Origin: a virus
Length of the DNA: 30,574 bases
Virus record (IMG/VR): IMGVR_UViG_3300021406_000192
Coordinates: 1-30,574 of that record
Reading direction: 5' to 3' (one strand)
Numbering within the stretch: position 1 is the stretch's first letter; the number at the start of each line of letters is the position of its first letter. A program made the position numbers and the translations under genes. Below the pieces are notes generated by a model that saw nothing but the letters and a program-made list of their open reading frames with translations, did no database searches and was not told the origin of the DNA. Below, piece by piece: positions 21,954-29,559 of this stretch.

Positions 21954-22417
21954 TACTCTTCCTCGTTGTTGTAGTTCTCTATTCCGTCAGCGAGTGCATC
22001 TGTGAGCACATCGAGTGCGGCCTGAGCGGACTCATCAAACCCGGCCTCGATAAAATGCTTGCCGGGTATGTCCTTAATCTTTTTGCCGCCGTGAGACGTG
22101 AGCGTCCATCCATTGTTCTGCCAACGTGCGACGTGTCCAGCGATTTCAGTCGGACCGACACGAAGCCGAGCACCCTTCGTTTCTGAAACCGTCACTTCTG
22201 TGTGCATGTCTTCACGGAGAATCCCCGGTGGTAATGCGTTGCTGTCCGGAGTCTCTTCGTCGGTACGTTCCGGAGTCTGTGCTTTTATTGCAGCGAGTAT
22301 CACGTCTCCAGAGGATTGAAGCGCGGTCGTTAAGATGCGCTTCTGAATCTTGTCTGGAAGCTTCGACAGGGCTGCATCAAGCTCCGAAGTATCAATCTTT
22401 AATTCGAAATCTTCCAT
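21953..22417 (-). CDS. HK97 gp10-like tail/neck component
   Basis: Encodes 154 residues, starting directly after the stop of the head closure gene. DFELKIDTSELDAALSKLPDKIQKRIL at the start and HFIEAGFDESAQAALDVLTDAL at the end are hallmarks of the HK97 gp10-like family. It forms part of the head-tail joining or tail completion complex. Neighbours are head closure upstream and tail completion downstream, overlapping by one base. Confidence 0.85.
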   Translation of the reverse strand: MEDFELKIDTSELDAALSKLPDKIQKRILTTALQSSGDVILAAIKAQTPERTDEETPDSNALPPGILREDMHTEVTVSETKGARLRVGPTEIAGHVARWQNNGWTLTSHGGKKIKDIPGKHFIEAGFDESAQAALDVLTDALADGIENYNNEEE

Positions 22418-22786
22418 TTAATTGCTGTCACCGTCGATGACCAGCGTGAAAAGTTTCACCACTCGGTTGCGCCGTAAGATGTTATCGACCGCTGACACCA
22501 AATAGGTGCTATCACCGAACAGAACATGCATTCCGGGCTTCAAGTCGATGGAGCTACCCGGCCAGCGAATCGTGAATACGTCTGTCGCTTGGGCAGCGAT
22601 TGCTCCGTCTTGTACTAGTTCCTTGTATGCGTTGCTTGTCGTGCCTTCAATCCGTGCCCATGTCGTGAGAACGGTCGTCCACGTGGACACTGGCTGTCCT
22701 GCTGCGTCACGTGTCGTGCTCGGCTGCTGAATCGTGATGATGTGTGACAGGTCACCGGGACGGATAACTAGGGGGTCGAATGCCAT
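22418..22786 (-). CDS. Head closure protein (SPP1 gp16-like)
   Basis: Encodes 122 residues. The pattern RPGDLSHIITIQQPSTTRDAAGQPVSTW at the start, then W-A-RIEG, and the later FTIRWPGSSIDLKPGMHVLFG with LVSAVDN, is that of the phage head closure family (PF05521). It forms a ring under the connector that retains packaged DNA and receives the tail. It lies five bases after the connector gene. Confidence 0.88.
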   Translation of the reverse strand: MAFDPLVIRPGDLSHIITIQQPSTTRDAAGQPVSTWTTVLTTWARIEGTTSNAYKELVQDGAIAAQATDVFTIRWPGSSIDLKPGMHVLFGDSTYLVSAVDNILRRNRVVKLFTLVIDGDSN

Positions 22787-22791
22787 CGTGT

Positions 22792-23442
22792 TTACCTATC
22801 CGTGTAGCCGACCGGAGAAGACTTATAACCCTTGAGCAAGATGCTTGCGGCGTTGTTAGTCGTTTGGTGGTCGCCACGGTTTTCGTACCAGTCCGTGATG
22901 AGCAAGCGCATCGCCGTGAGAATTGTCTCCGGGACGAAGCTGTCGGTGTAACCCGCAGTGAATTCAATTTGAACTGCGTTCCGGATTGTCCACGAGAACG
23001 GCCAGTAATAATTGGCTACCGGAGAGATGCAACCGGGATTCGAAGCAGTGTCAACAGTGTAGAGCGATGAATCGAGCGTCACATAATCACCGCCGTACGA
23101 CGGCATGTATTGAACGCTCGTGACGGACTGGAGAGGAGCCTTAGGGATTTGAATGACTTGATTCTCTGCCCACCAGTTCTGAAACCTGTTAATCGTGTTT
23201 CTTGCGGGACCAGTGTTGAGTTGCCAGCCGTATGGGAACGAATCAATCCAGTAAATCCAGTTGCTCGTTATCAGTGAGCGGCCAGTGATGGTCTCCGCTC
23301 TTTCCCTCGCAGCGGTAATCAAACCAGTGATGAGTACGTCATCTTCCGTGTTGGTGGAATCAACTCGCAGAAAGTTCTTAACGTCATCGAGCGCGAGTGG
23401 CTCCGTGCCTGTGTTGCTTACCCATTCAAGGCTGATGCTCAT
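22792..23442 (-). CDS. Head-tail connector protein (gp6-like)
   Basis: Encodes 216 residues. LALDDVKNFLRVDSTNTEDDVLITGLITAARERAE is the hallmark N-terminal helical motif of the gp6/phiE125 gp8 connector family, followed by an RSLITSNWIYWIDSFP beta region and a C-terminal ETILTAMRLLITDWYENRG. It forms the ring joined to the portal. Its ATG overlaps the stop of the small upstream gene as ATGA, so translation is coupled. Confidence 0.87.
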   Translation of the reverse strand: MSISLEWVSNTGTEPLALDDVKNFLRVDSTNTEDDVLITGLITAARERAETITGRSLITSNWIYWIDSFPYGWQLNTGPARNTINRFQNWWAENQVIQIPKAPLQSVTSVQYMPSYGGDYVTLDSSLYTVDTASNPGCISPVANYYWPFSWTIRNAVQIEFTAGYTDSFVPETILTAMRLLITDWYENRGDHQTTNNAASILLKGYKSSPVGYTDR

Positions 23443-23672
23443 AGTTTCACTTCTCTGCGTTTGGCGAGTTTGGACAACTTGGACACAGCGGTCTCGACAG
23501 CCTTCCGGCCCCCGAGCGTGTGTATGAACACGACTGCATCTGAAAAGGGTTCAGCGAGGCCGTTAAGAGCGATGTCAGCAGCGAACACATCTGCAACTTC
23601 TACAACCGCGCCTCGTTGCATCATGGACGACGTTGGTTTGTGAAACCACGAATGTAGGCATCGCAGTAGCAT
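23439..23672 (-). CDS. Small protein between capsid and connector genes, unknown
   Basis: Encodes 77 residues from the ATG at 23672, with AAAGG six bases upstream, and overlaps the connector start by four bases (ATGA), which supports it as a real gene. The central QRGAVVEVADVFAADIALNGLAEPFSD resembles the RGxVVEV...AxxLxxxGxAEP pattern of small phage proteins found after the major capsid gene. It has an extra C-terminal helix (AVETAVSKLSKLAKR). Possibly a minor head or scaffold-related protein; no activity is known. Confidence 0.7.
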   Translation of the reverse strand: MLLRCLHSWFHKPTSSMMQRGAVVEVADVFAADIALNGLAEPFSDAVVFIHTLGGRKAVETAVSKLSKLAKRREVKL

Positions 23673-23692
23673 CTGTGACCTTTGGTTAGTTG

Positions 23693-23723
23693 GAACGGGG
23701 GACTGCTTTCACAGTCCCCGTTC
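23693..23723 (-). terminator. Stem-loop after the major capsid gene
   Basis: GAACGGGG and ACT pair with AGT and CCCCGTTC, giving an 11-bp stem with one bulged G and an eight-base loop. There is no U-run on the minus strand, so it may attenuate or protect the capsid mRNA 3' end instead of ending transcription outright. Confidence 0.55.
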
Positions 23724-23729
23724 TGTTGG

Positions 23730-24899
23730 TTAAGTGGTGAGGCTGATGACCGGAGGAGAACCAGCGTTGAGAACAACGCCACCCGCACGGGCGAAGGCCA
23801 CGTACGCGACTTGGTTCTGCGCCATGTAAAGCTGGTCGAGGAACTTCACGCGGATACCGGGCGAAACCTCATTGAGCTTGTAACCTTGGCTGTAGTCTCC
23901 GAACTGCACCGGAACCACAGTTGTGGTCGGCGAAGTCACACCAGCGTTGGGCAGGTACTGGTTCAGACGAACCGGGTATCCCAAGACCGTTCCGATGCCA
24001 CCGACAGATGGGGCACTGGTGTACGGGATGAAGATGGGACGACCGTTCGAGTCAAGAATGTCCAGCACGAGACCCTGTGTGTTTGTGTTCCATGTGAGGG
24101 CAGCATCGCCGGTGTAAGACGGGTCAAGGCTGGTCACAAGACTCACGAGGTCCTTGTAGGTGATGACGTTCGGAGTTGCCGTGGTCACGCCAGCAGTGAT
24201 GGAAGTCAGACCGGCAATGTTGGAGCCGTTGCCGTTCGTAATCCAGTTGCTGATGTTGCGGATGTAACGGGTATAGATGTCAGAGACAACCTGACCCGTC
24301 AAATCGAAAGCCGCATCCTGAATCAGGCTGTTGTCGAGCAACAGTGGGTTGAAGCGGAGGTCGTCAATCGTGATGGTGGGACCGGCAGAAACGGTCGGGT
24401 CAGTCGTGGTCAACGATGCGCTGTTGAGTACCCACGAGTTCGCCAAGTCGTTCCAGTAGGGGACCTTCACAGGTGCGCCCGTACTCGTCTGCATCTTGCC
24501 CACGAGGTCATAAATCTGCCCCGGAGCCTTCTTCGCGATGACAGGAGCAGCAACGAAAGTCGGAATCAAGATGCCGTCAGCAGTGACGCTGAGTTCACGA
24601 GATTCAGTCTTGTTACCACGGAGTGCGCTGTCAAATGCCTTGCGTACTTCTGCATTGTCAACGTCCTTGCTGTCGCCGGTGTTGGACAGGTTGAGGTTCT
24701 TCGCACGGGTCTCTTCGATTGAGCGTTCCTCAGTCTCGAAGCTGGCGATGAGGGAATCCAGACCCTTGGCGTCAGCCAACATGGTCTCGACCTTGGTGCG
24801 GAGTTCAGAAGTGAACAACTTCATATCCGTGGGGACAAGTGCATTTGCGTCAGCAACAAGCTTTGAGCGTTGCTCACGAAGTTGAAGTGCTTTAGACAT
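23730..24899 (-). CDS. Major capsid protein, HK97 fold
   Basis: Encodes 389 residues from the ATG at 24899 with AAGGAAG upstream. The first 100 or so residues are charged and helical (LREQRSKLVADANAL, GLDSLIASFETEERSIEE), the delta/scaffold domain that the prohead protease normally removes. From about 105 the HK97 fold follows: GILIPTFVAAPVIAKKAPG, VPYWNDLANSWVL, RFNPLLLDNSLIQDAAFDL and ITNGNGSNIAGLTSI, then the LGYPVRLNQYLP and FGDYSQGY motifs of the family. It builds the icosahedral head. It lies between protease and connector and is preceded by a 138-base gap that could hold its own promoter. Confidence 0.93.
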   Translation of the reverse strand: MSKALQLREQRSKLVADANALVPTDMKLFTSELRTKVETMLADAKGLDSLIASFETEERSIEETRAKNLNLSNTGDSKDVDNAEVRKAFDSALRGNKTESRELSVTADGILIPTFVAAPVIAKKAPGQIYDLVGKMQTSTGAPVKVPYWNDLANSWVLNSASLTTTDPTVSAGPTITIDDLRFNPLLLDNSLIQDAAFDLTGQVVSDIYTRYIRNISNWITNGNGSNIAGLTSITAGVTTATPNVITYKDLVSLVTSLDPSYTGDAALTWNTNTQGLVLDILDSNGRPIFIPYTSAPSVGGIGTVLGYPVRLNQYLPNAGVTSPTTTVVPVQFGDYSQGYKLNEVSPGIRVKFLDQLYMAQNQVAYVAFARAGGVVLNAGSPPVISLTT

Positions 24900-24914
24900 A
24901 AACTTCCTTTATGC

Positions 24915-24982
24915 GTAGGGGTTGCCTACTCACTGCGGTGGTGCTTTATGTTTTGCGGCGTGCAAAACGAGGCGGGTTTATA
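24915..24982 (-). promoter_or_regulatory. Stem-loops and possible promoter before the capsid gene
   Basis: The 138-base gap between protease and capsid holds a stem-loop GTTTTGC/GCAAAAC (24950-24968, loop of five) and a smaller one GTAGG/CCTAC (24915-24929). A possible minus-strand -10 (TATAAA, 24977-24982) has a TTGGAT 15 bases upstream (24998-25003), a shorter spacing than the usual 17. An extra promoter for capsid is plausible but unproven. Confidence 0.3.
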
Positions 24983-25037
24983 GATAGTCAGTTGCCCATC
25001 CAAGGGCTGCACTAAGGCACTGATACGATTGCTTGCT

Positions 25038-25748
25038 TTAAAACTCTTTGGCTACATCTAGTGCTAACTTGATAGACCGGATTTGACTGCAATCACAATT
25101 GGGGTCGTCGCAATCTTCATTGCTGCAAAGTTCGCAACTGTCTGCTTCACACTGACCACAACCACACTGACAATCAATCGGGAGTACATCAGCGGCGTCA
25201 CTGTCGGCGTCATCGCGGACCTCAGCCTTTGCTGATAGAGCACTGACAACGCTGTCAGGCATTCCGTCCGGAAAGTTACGGGCTTCAGACGTAGCCGACT
25301 GATAAGCCGGGTACGTCACGGGACTCACATCAAAAAGAGAAACGCTCAAGAGCGTGCGAGTCGCCGGTGTCGTGCTGTAATCCCATTTGTCTTCGTTCGT
25401 GATGAAGCCGAAGCTGGACGAATCAACGTCGCCACGCTTCATACTGGTCATCAAGTCACGAGCGGCCTGAGTGTCAGGCGGGTCGATTTCATATTTCAAG
25501 CCCTTAGCGTCAACACTGAGACGCAGTGTTCCTGACTTCGTGCGACCGAGGACGTGACTCGAATCATGGTTCCAGAGAGCGCGAACGTCGTCATTCAAGG
25601 TGTTGTCAAAAGCGTGGGGGTCAACTTGTTCGATGAATCCCATGTCCTCTGAGGGCGAATTAAACACGGCTGCATAGCCGGTAATCTTGGGTGAATCGCC
25701 ATCGACTAAAACGGGCTGGCTTGTATATCTACGCTCGATTTTATTCAT
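25038..25748 (-). CDS. Prohead protease with Cys-rich C-terminal tail
   Basis: Encodes 236 residues and overlaps the end of the portal gene by eight bases, with GAGGGA upstream. The HK97/U35 protease core is clear: IERRYTSQP, ITGYAAVFN, DPHAFDNTL, the catalytic His61 (WNHD), and Ser111/112 in VDSSSFGF. LFDVSPVTYPAYQSATSEAR closes the domain at about 157. It cleaves the capsid delta domain during head maturation. After an acidic linker (DDADSDAADVLP) there is an unusual tail with nine Cys in 28 residues (193, 195, 197, 200, 205, 208, 213, 218, 220), which resembles a metal-binding or metallothionein-like segment. I have a vague memory of Cys-rich tails on other prohead proteases, but none with a defined role. 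Confidence 0.92.
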   Translation of the reverse strand: MNKIERRYTSQPVLVDGDSPKITGYAAVFNSPSEDMGFIEQVDPHAFDNTLNDDVRALWNHDSSHVLGRTKSGTLRLSVDAKGLKYEIDPPDTQAARDLMTSMKRGDVDSSSFGFITNEDKWDYSTTPATRTLLSVSLFDVSPVTYPAYQSATSEARNFPDGMPDSVVSALSAKAEVRDDADSDAADVLPIDCQCGCGQCEADSCELCSNEDCDDPNCDCSQIRSIKLALDVAKEF

Positions 25749-27441
25749 GCTCTAATCCCTCTAAGTGGTGATTCGCCCGTGCTTCCGCGTGGTCTTCTTC
25801 AATCGCGTAGACGATACAGCGCAGCAGCTTCTTGAACTCTGCGTCAGGAGTCGTCTTGCTGATTCGCGTCTCCAGCCCGGTGAGATACTTCTCAATCGCT
25901 TTAGTCTCTGCGGCTCCGACAGTGCTTCCGCTCCGGAAGTAGTTGCCCACTGCTGTGCATATCGGGGTGAAGGTCTGAGTCACCGCTGCTGAGTCTTTCT
26001 TTGCTCTATTCTGGAGTCTGCCGTAGGCATCATTGAACAGAGGCAAAAACATGGAACGCGGCTGCGGCACGACAGGGGGCTTCAACGCTTGCGCGATGAT
26101 TTCCTTGGCTTGCTTTGTGGCCTTAGCGTCAGGGTCACTCGCGTCAGCGTCAGCCTGTTCGTCCGGACTCGTATCCTCAGGGTCGTCGTCCGTTTCTTCC
26201 GGAACGCTTGCCTCAGTTGCTGCCTGATAATTCAGCGGCACAATGTATTCATCGCCACCGGGAATTGGTTCCATCCCGAGTTGCTCACGAACGTCGTTCA
26301 CCGACAACCACCCACCCATGCGACCAGCGGTTTGTTTCGCAGTCTGCGTGAGTGTGTCAGCGGCAAGCAAAGCGTCGAGGTAAAAGCGAAGAACATACTG
26401 ATTCGCCGAGCGTCCCATCGTTGGGAGCAGCTTGTACTGAAGCTCCTGTTGAATCTTGGTAATCCACGGTTGGAGCGAGTAGGTTAGAAACTCTCTGTTC
26501 TGAGCTTCAATCGTGGACTTCATTACCTTCTCAGTTGAGCCGACCATGTATCCGGGCACGCGGCAGAATGCTGCGATTTCATCACGGGTGTACTTGCTGG
26601 TCGTCGTGTACTCAGCCAGTGCGTTTTCGTCGGTCTCAACCGGAACAATATTGACTCCATTCGGGAGGTTGGCTACACGCCACGCATTTGCACCCGTGGA
26701 CAGAGCTTCGACATCCAGACGCATTTCCGTGAGTTCTTCCGGACTTAAGTCGTGGTCAGCTTGTAAAAAGAAGCTATTCCGGGCTCCATTGGCATAGAAA
26801 CGAGCACCAAAACGAGCGGCTACAATTGCCAGTCCCATGCACTGACGAGCCATGTGAACGAGGGGTGTTCCTTGCAAGCCATTGAAGGAGAACCCGACGA
26901 TATGAATCATGTCTTCCGACTTGATAATTGCTGGCAAGCCGTCAGCGGTGTCGGTCGTTTCGAACCCTAAAATACCGTTCTTGCGAACCGGCTTTGTCTT
27001 CCACGGGCAGAGCGGCCACAACGCCACAGGTCGGAACCCGCTGGAGTCGCGTTCAATCTTGGCGTACGCATTGCTCCAGCCGACGGCGGCGGTCATCAGC
27101 GTTTGAAAGAACACGGTCGCGGACATCTGCGGGTTAGGACGCTCCGACAGTAGGTAATACAAGTAGTGCGACGGAGCGGGACGCTGACCGCGTTCCAACT
27201 TTTCGTAAACACGAAGCGGTAGACTCCCGATGCTTTCCGAAAGGACTCGAACGCAGGTCAAATATGTTGGTACTTCAAACGCCGTGCGCTCATTGACCGT
27301 CTCGTTAGAGTCAGTGAACGTGCCCATACCGAGAGCAGCAAGTCCAGCAGCGAGGGAAACACCAGCTTGGTTTAGGTTCACCCCCGCGTCACGCTTCTCA
27401 GGCAGTTCGGGACGAGGGATGTTCAGGCTAATCAAATCCAT
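25741..27441 (-). CDS. Portal protein, HK97 family, with extended C-terminus
   Basis: Encodes 566 residues from the ATG at 27441 with AAAGG upstream, longer than most HK97-type portals (about 400-430). The core runs to about 410: VNERTAFEVPTYLTCVRVLSESIGSLPLRVYE, RPNPQMSATVFFQ, DMIHIVGFSFNGLQG, YTRDEIAAFCRVPGYMVG and GGWLSVNDVREQLGMEPIPGGDEY are family motifs. Then comes an acidic linker (412-440, EETDDDPEDTSPDEQADADASD) and an extra helical domain (about 460-566) of unknown role. The dodecameric ring is the DNA channel and packaging docking site. It lies 11 bases after the large terminase. Confidence 0.92.
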   Translation of the reverse strand: MDLISLNIPRPELPEKRDAGVNLNQAGVSLAAGLAALGMGTFTDSNETVNERTAFEVPTYLTCVRVLSESIGSLPLRVYEKLERGQRPAPSHYLYYLLSERPNPQMSATVFFQTLMTAAVGWSNAYAKIERDSSGFRPVALWPLCPWKTKPVRKNGILGFETTDTADGLPAIIKSEDMIHIVGFSFNGLQGTPLVHMARQCMGLAIVAARFGARFYANGARNSFFLQADHDLSPEELTEMRLDVEALSTGANAWRVANLPNGVNIVPVETDENALAEYTTTSKYTRDEIAAFCRVPGYMVGSTEKVMKSTIEAQNREFLTYSLQPWITKIQQELQYKLLPTMGRSANQYVLRFYLDALLAADTLTQTAKQTAGRMGGWLSVNDVREQLGMEPIPGGDEYIVPLNYQAATEASVPEETDDDPEDTSPDEQADADASDPDAKATKQAKEIIAQALKPPVVPQPRSMFLPLFNDAYGRLQNRAKKDSAAVTQTFTPICTAVGNYFRSGSTVGAAETKAIEKYLTGLETRISKTTPDAEFKKLLRCIVYAIEEDHAEARANHHLEGLEHE

Positions 27442-27452
27442 TTACGCTGCCT

Positions 27453-29123
27453 TTAAAAGAACGTAATGCGTTGGTACTTCTTCTTCGTGACCGGAGCAAG
27501 CATCGCTCTCGACAATCCGTAGAAGAGAGCCACAGCAGCATCAATCTTGTTGTTCGCCCGTTTCTTTTCGGGCATTGAGAGCAGACCTGTTGTGTTGCTC
27601 TCAGTCACCATCACGTTGCCCATGCACCAAGTCAGGACAGGATTTCCATCGTGATGGAATCTCCCATCCGCTACGGCGGCTTCCAACTCCTGCATCGGCG
27701 GTGTAAGCAACTTCCGCGTCGGTGCGATAGTGACGCGAGGGATGCCAATCTCTTCGCTCACATACAGCGAGTAGTCATCAGCGAACATCGGGTCGTATAC
27801 AAGTTCACTCGCCTTAAACTGCTTGGCGTACTTAACAGCCTCTGCTCTGAGGAACGGCCAGTCCGCCGATGCCCCGGAGGTCGCTGTCAGCCATCCCTGT
27901 TTTGCCCATCCCTGCAAGTGCTGATTCTCAGGAAGGTTTACTTCTGACTCAGGCAGGTATGCTTTAGTCAGGCAGTAATAGTGAGGTCTGCCATCTATGT
28001 CTTTTCTGAATACGAATACGGTCGCGGATAAATCCTTGGTACGAGCCATGTCAGCACCGAAGATGCACGGGAGTCCATTTACAGACTCCTCATTCAACTC
28101 CGGGTCGTAACACTTGGCCCACGCTTGCGAATTCATCCAAGCGGTTAAAGCGGTGCACCAGACATTCAAGTGTTTCGTCTTGAAAATGTTCTGCTTCGCT
28201 GGATTCCGAACAGCCTCCGCTTGGTCTAGCAGCAAGGCTTCTTCATCATTCGAGATACCCAAGTTCGGGTTCGCCATGATTAAGGCGTCACGTGATGTCC
28301 AGTCCGTTTCCGGGTCGATGCCATAAATCAAACCGAAGAGACGGTCGTTTTCTACCGTGCCATCGAGTATGAGTTCTACTTCCTTCTGCTTTTCATAGCA
28401 GGGGCCGTCAGTTGTGACACCAGCGGTTGAAATCTCTAACAGGAGCGAGTTCTTTCTTTTGTTAGCTCCAGTTTTGAAGCAATCGTATTGAATAGGGTCG
28501 AGAGCCTCGTGCCACTCATCGAGAATGGCGCAATAAATACTGGCTCCATCTTTCGGCTTTCGGATTACGGGCTTGAACCGAGAAGCTGTGTCCTTCTGAA
28601 AAATGCTCCCCGCTGCGATTGTGATTCCGTATCGTTTCGATATTTCAGGAACCTGCTCCAGCATTGCCTTGGCTGGACGAAACACTTCATGCGCTTGGTC
28701 CCTGCTGGCTGCACCGCAGTAACACTCGGAACCCGGCTCACCGTCGAAGAACGTCATCCAGATTGCGACGATGGCCGCTAAGGGCGACTTACCGTTTCCT
28801 CTCGGAACCAATATGAACGCTTCGCGATACTTGCGAAGCCCATCCTCATCAACGAGTCCGAAGATGTTGGTCAGGATGAAAATCTGCCAATCTTCTAGGG
28901 AGAACCGCTGACCTTGCAGCGTGCCCTTTTCATGCCGCATCAATTCGGCTACGCGACAAACTTCATTGCTTAGTTCCGATACTAAAAACCAGCGGGACTC
29001 AGTATTAGTTAGGTCGTTTAGAAATCTCTGACACGCTTGTTTCACGCGCTTGCACGCCAAAATCTCGCCGCTCAATACCCTCTGTGCGTACGAAATTGCG
29101 CGGTCGTGATATTGCAAACTCAT
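27453..29123 (-). CDS. Terminase large subunit
   Basis: Encodes 556 residues from the ATG at 29123 with AAGGAAG upstream. The N-terminus (YAQRVLSGEILACKRVKQACQRFL) is the typical start of this terminase family (Terminase_1 type). The ATPase has a Walker A-like VPRGNGKS (106-113) and a Walker B-like YCAILDEWHE (198-206, Asp202/Glu203). The nuclease begins with FGADMARTKDLSATVFVF, giving Asp358 as a metal ligand, with further acidic residues near YDPMFADD (443-450) and in the C-terminal NNKIDAAVALFYGLSRA. It pumps and cuts DNA. It overlaps the end of the small terminase gene by 119 bases. Confidence 0.94.
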   Translation of the reverse strand: MSLQYHDRAISYAQRVLSGEILACKRVKQACQRFLNDLTNTESRWFLVSELSNEVCRVAELMRHEKGTLQGQRFSLEDWQIFILTNIFGLVDEDGLRKYREAFILVPRGNGKSPLAAIVAIWMTFFDGEPGSECYCGAASRDQAHEVFRPAKAMLEQVPEISKRYGITIAAGSIFQKDTASRFKPVIRKPKDGASIYCAILDEWHEALDPIQYDCFKTGANKRKNSLLLEISTAGVTTDGPCYEKQKEVELILDGTVENDRLFGLIYGIDPETDWTSRDALIMANPNLGISNDEEALLLDQAEAVRNPAKQNIFKTKHLNVWCTALTAWMNSQAWAKCYDPELNEESVNGLPCIFGADMARTKDLSATVFVFRKDIDGRPHYYCLTKAYLPESEVNLPENQHLQGWAKQGWLTATSGASADWPFLRAEAVKYAKQFKASELVYDPMFADDYSLYVSEEIGIPRVTIAPTRKLLTPPMQELEAAVADGRFHHDGNPVLTWCMGNVMVTESNTTGLLSMPEKKRANNKIDAAVALFYGLSRAMLAPVTKKKYQRITFF

Positions 29124-29559
29124 CTTCCTTCGTTTGTTTCGGGGGCTCTACTGACAAGCGCGTGCGGCTGGACGGTGTGAAGCCAAACTCTGTTGCGTAC
29201 TTGTGCATCAGTTCGAGAGCCTTGTTAGCTACGCCGACCCACGGTGCTTGAATCAGATAACCGGACTTGGAACTCTTTATGTATTCGCCGAGTTTCTCTA
29301 TTTGGTCTTCGGCTTTAACCCACCGGGCGTACACAACGCAGTAAGCCATCAACGCGGCTCTATCAACGTTGGTGAGCAGTCCCATGGGGACTAATTCTTT
29401 TCTGACTCGCGTCCACTCGGCCTTTGCAACCGCGTTAAGCATGGGCGGACAGGTTGGAACACCTGTCGGCTTCGGCTCGTTTTTGTTAATCGGGCGGTGG
29501 CCGACGTTACCAGCGAGTTCCCGTAATGCAGAGGGCTTAGGTTTTCTTCCAACGGGCAT
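29005..29559 (-). CDS. Terminase small subunit, P27 family
   Basis: Begins at the ATG at 29559, which overlaps the stop of the methyltransferase gene (TAATG); a longer frame to 29727 is only a shadow of that gene. It encodes 184 residues. MPVGRKPKPSALRELAGNVGHRP, then EPKPTGVPTCPPMLNAVAKAEWTRV, and KSGYLIQAPWVGVANKALELMHKYATEFG are P27-family hallmarks. It recognises the packaging site and regulates the large subunit. Its last 119 bases overlap the large terminase gene in another frame. Confidence 0.92.
   Translation of the reverse strand: MPVGRKPKPSALRELAGNVGHRPINKNEPKPTGVPTCPPMLNAVAKAEWTRVRKELVPMGLLTNVDRAALMAYCVVYARWVKAEDQIEKLGEYIKSSKSGYLIQAPWVGVANKALELMHKYATEFGFTPSSRTRLSVEPPKQTKEDEFAISRPRNFVRTEGIERRDFGVQARETSVSEISKRPN

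Noticed and set aside
23682-24722. 346-aa plus-strand reading frame
   Set aside because: It is antisense to the major capsid gene; it is Arg/Val/Asp-rich with a composition expected of a shadow frame.
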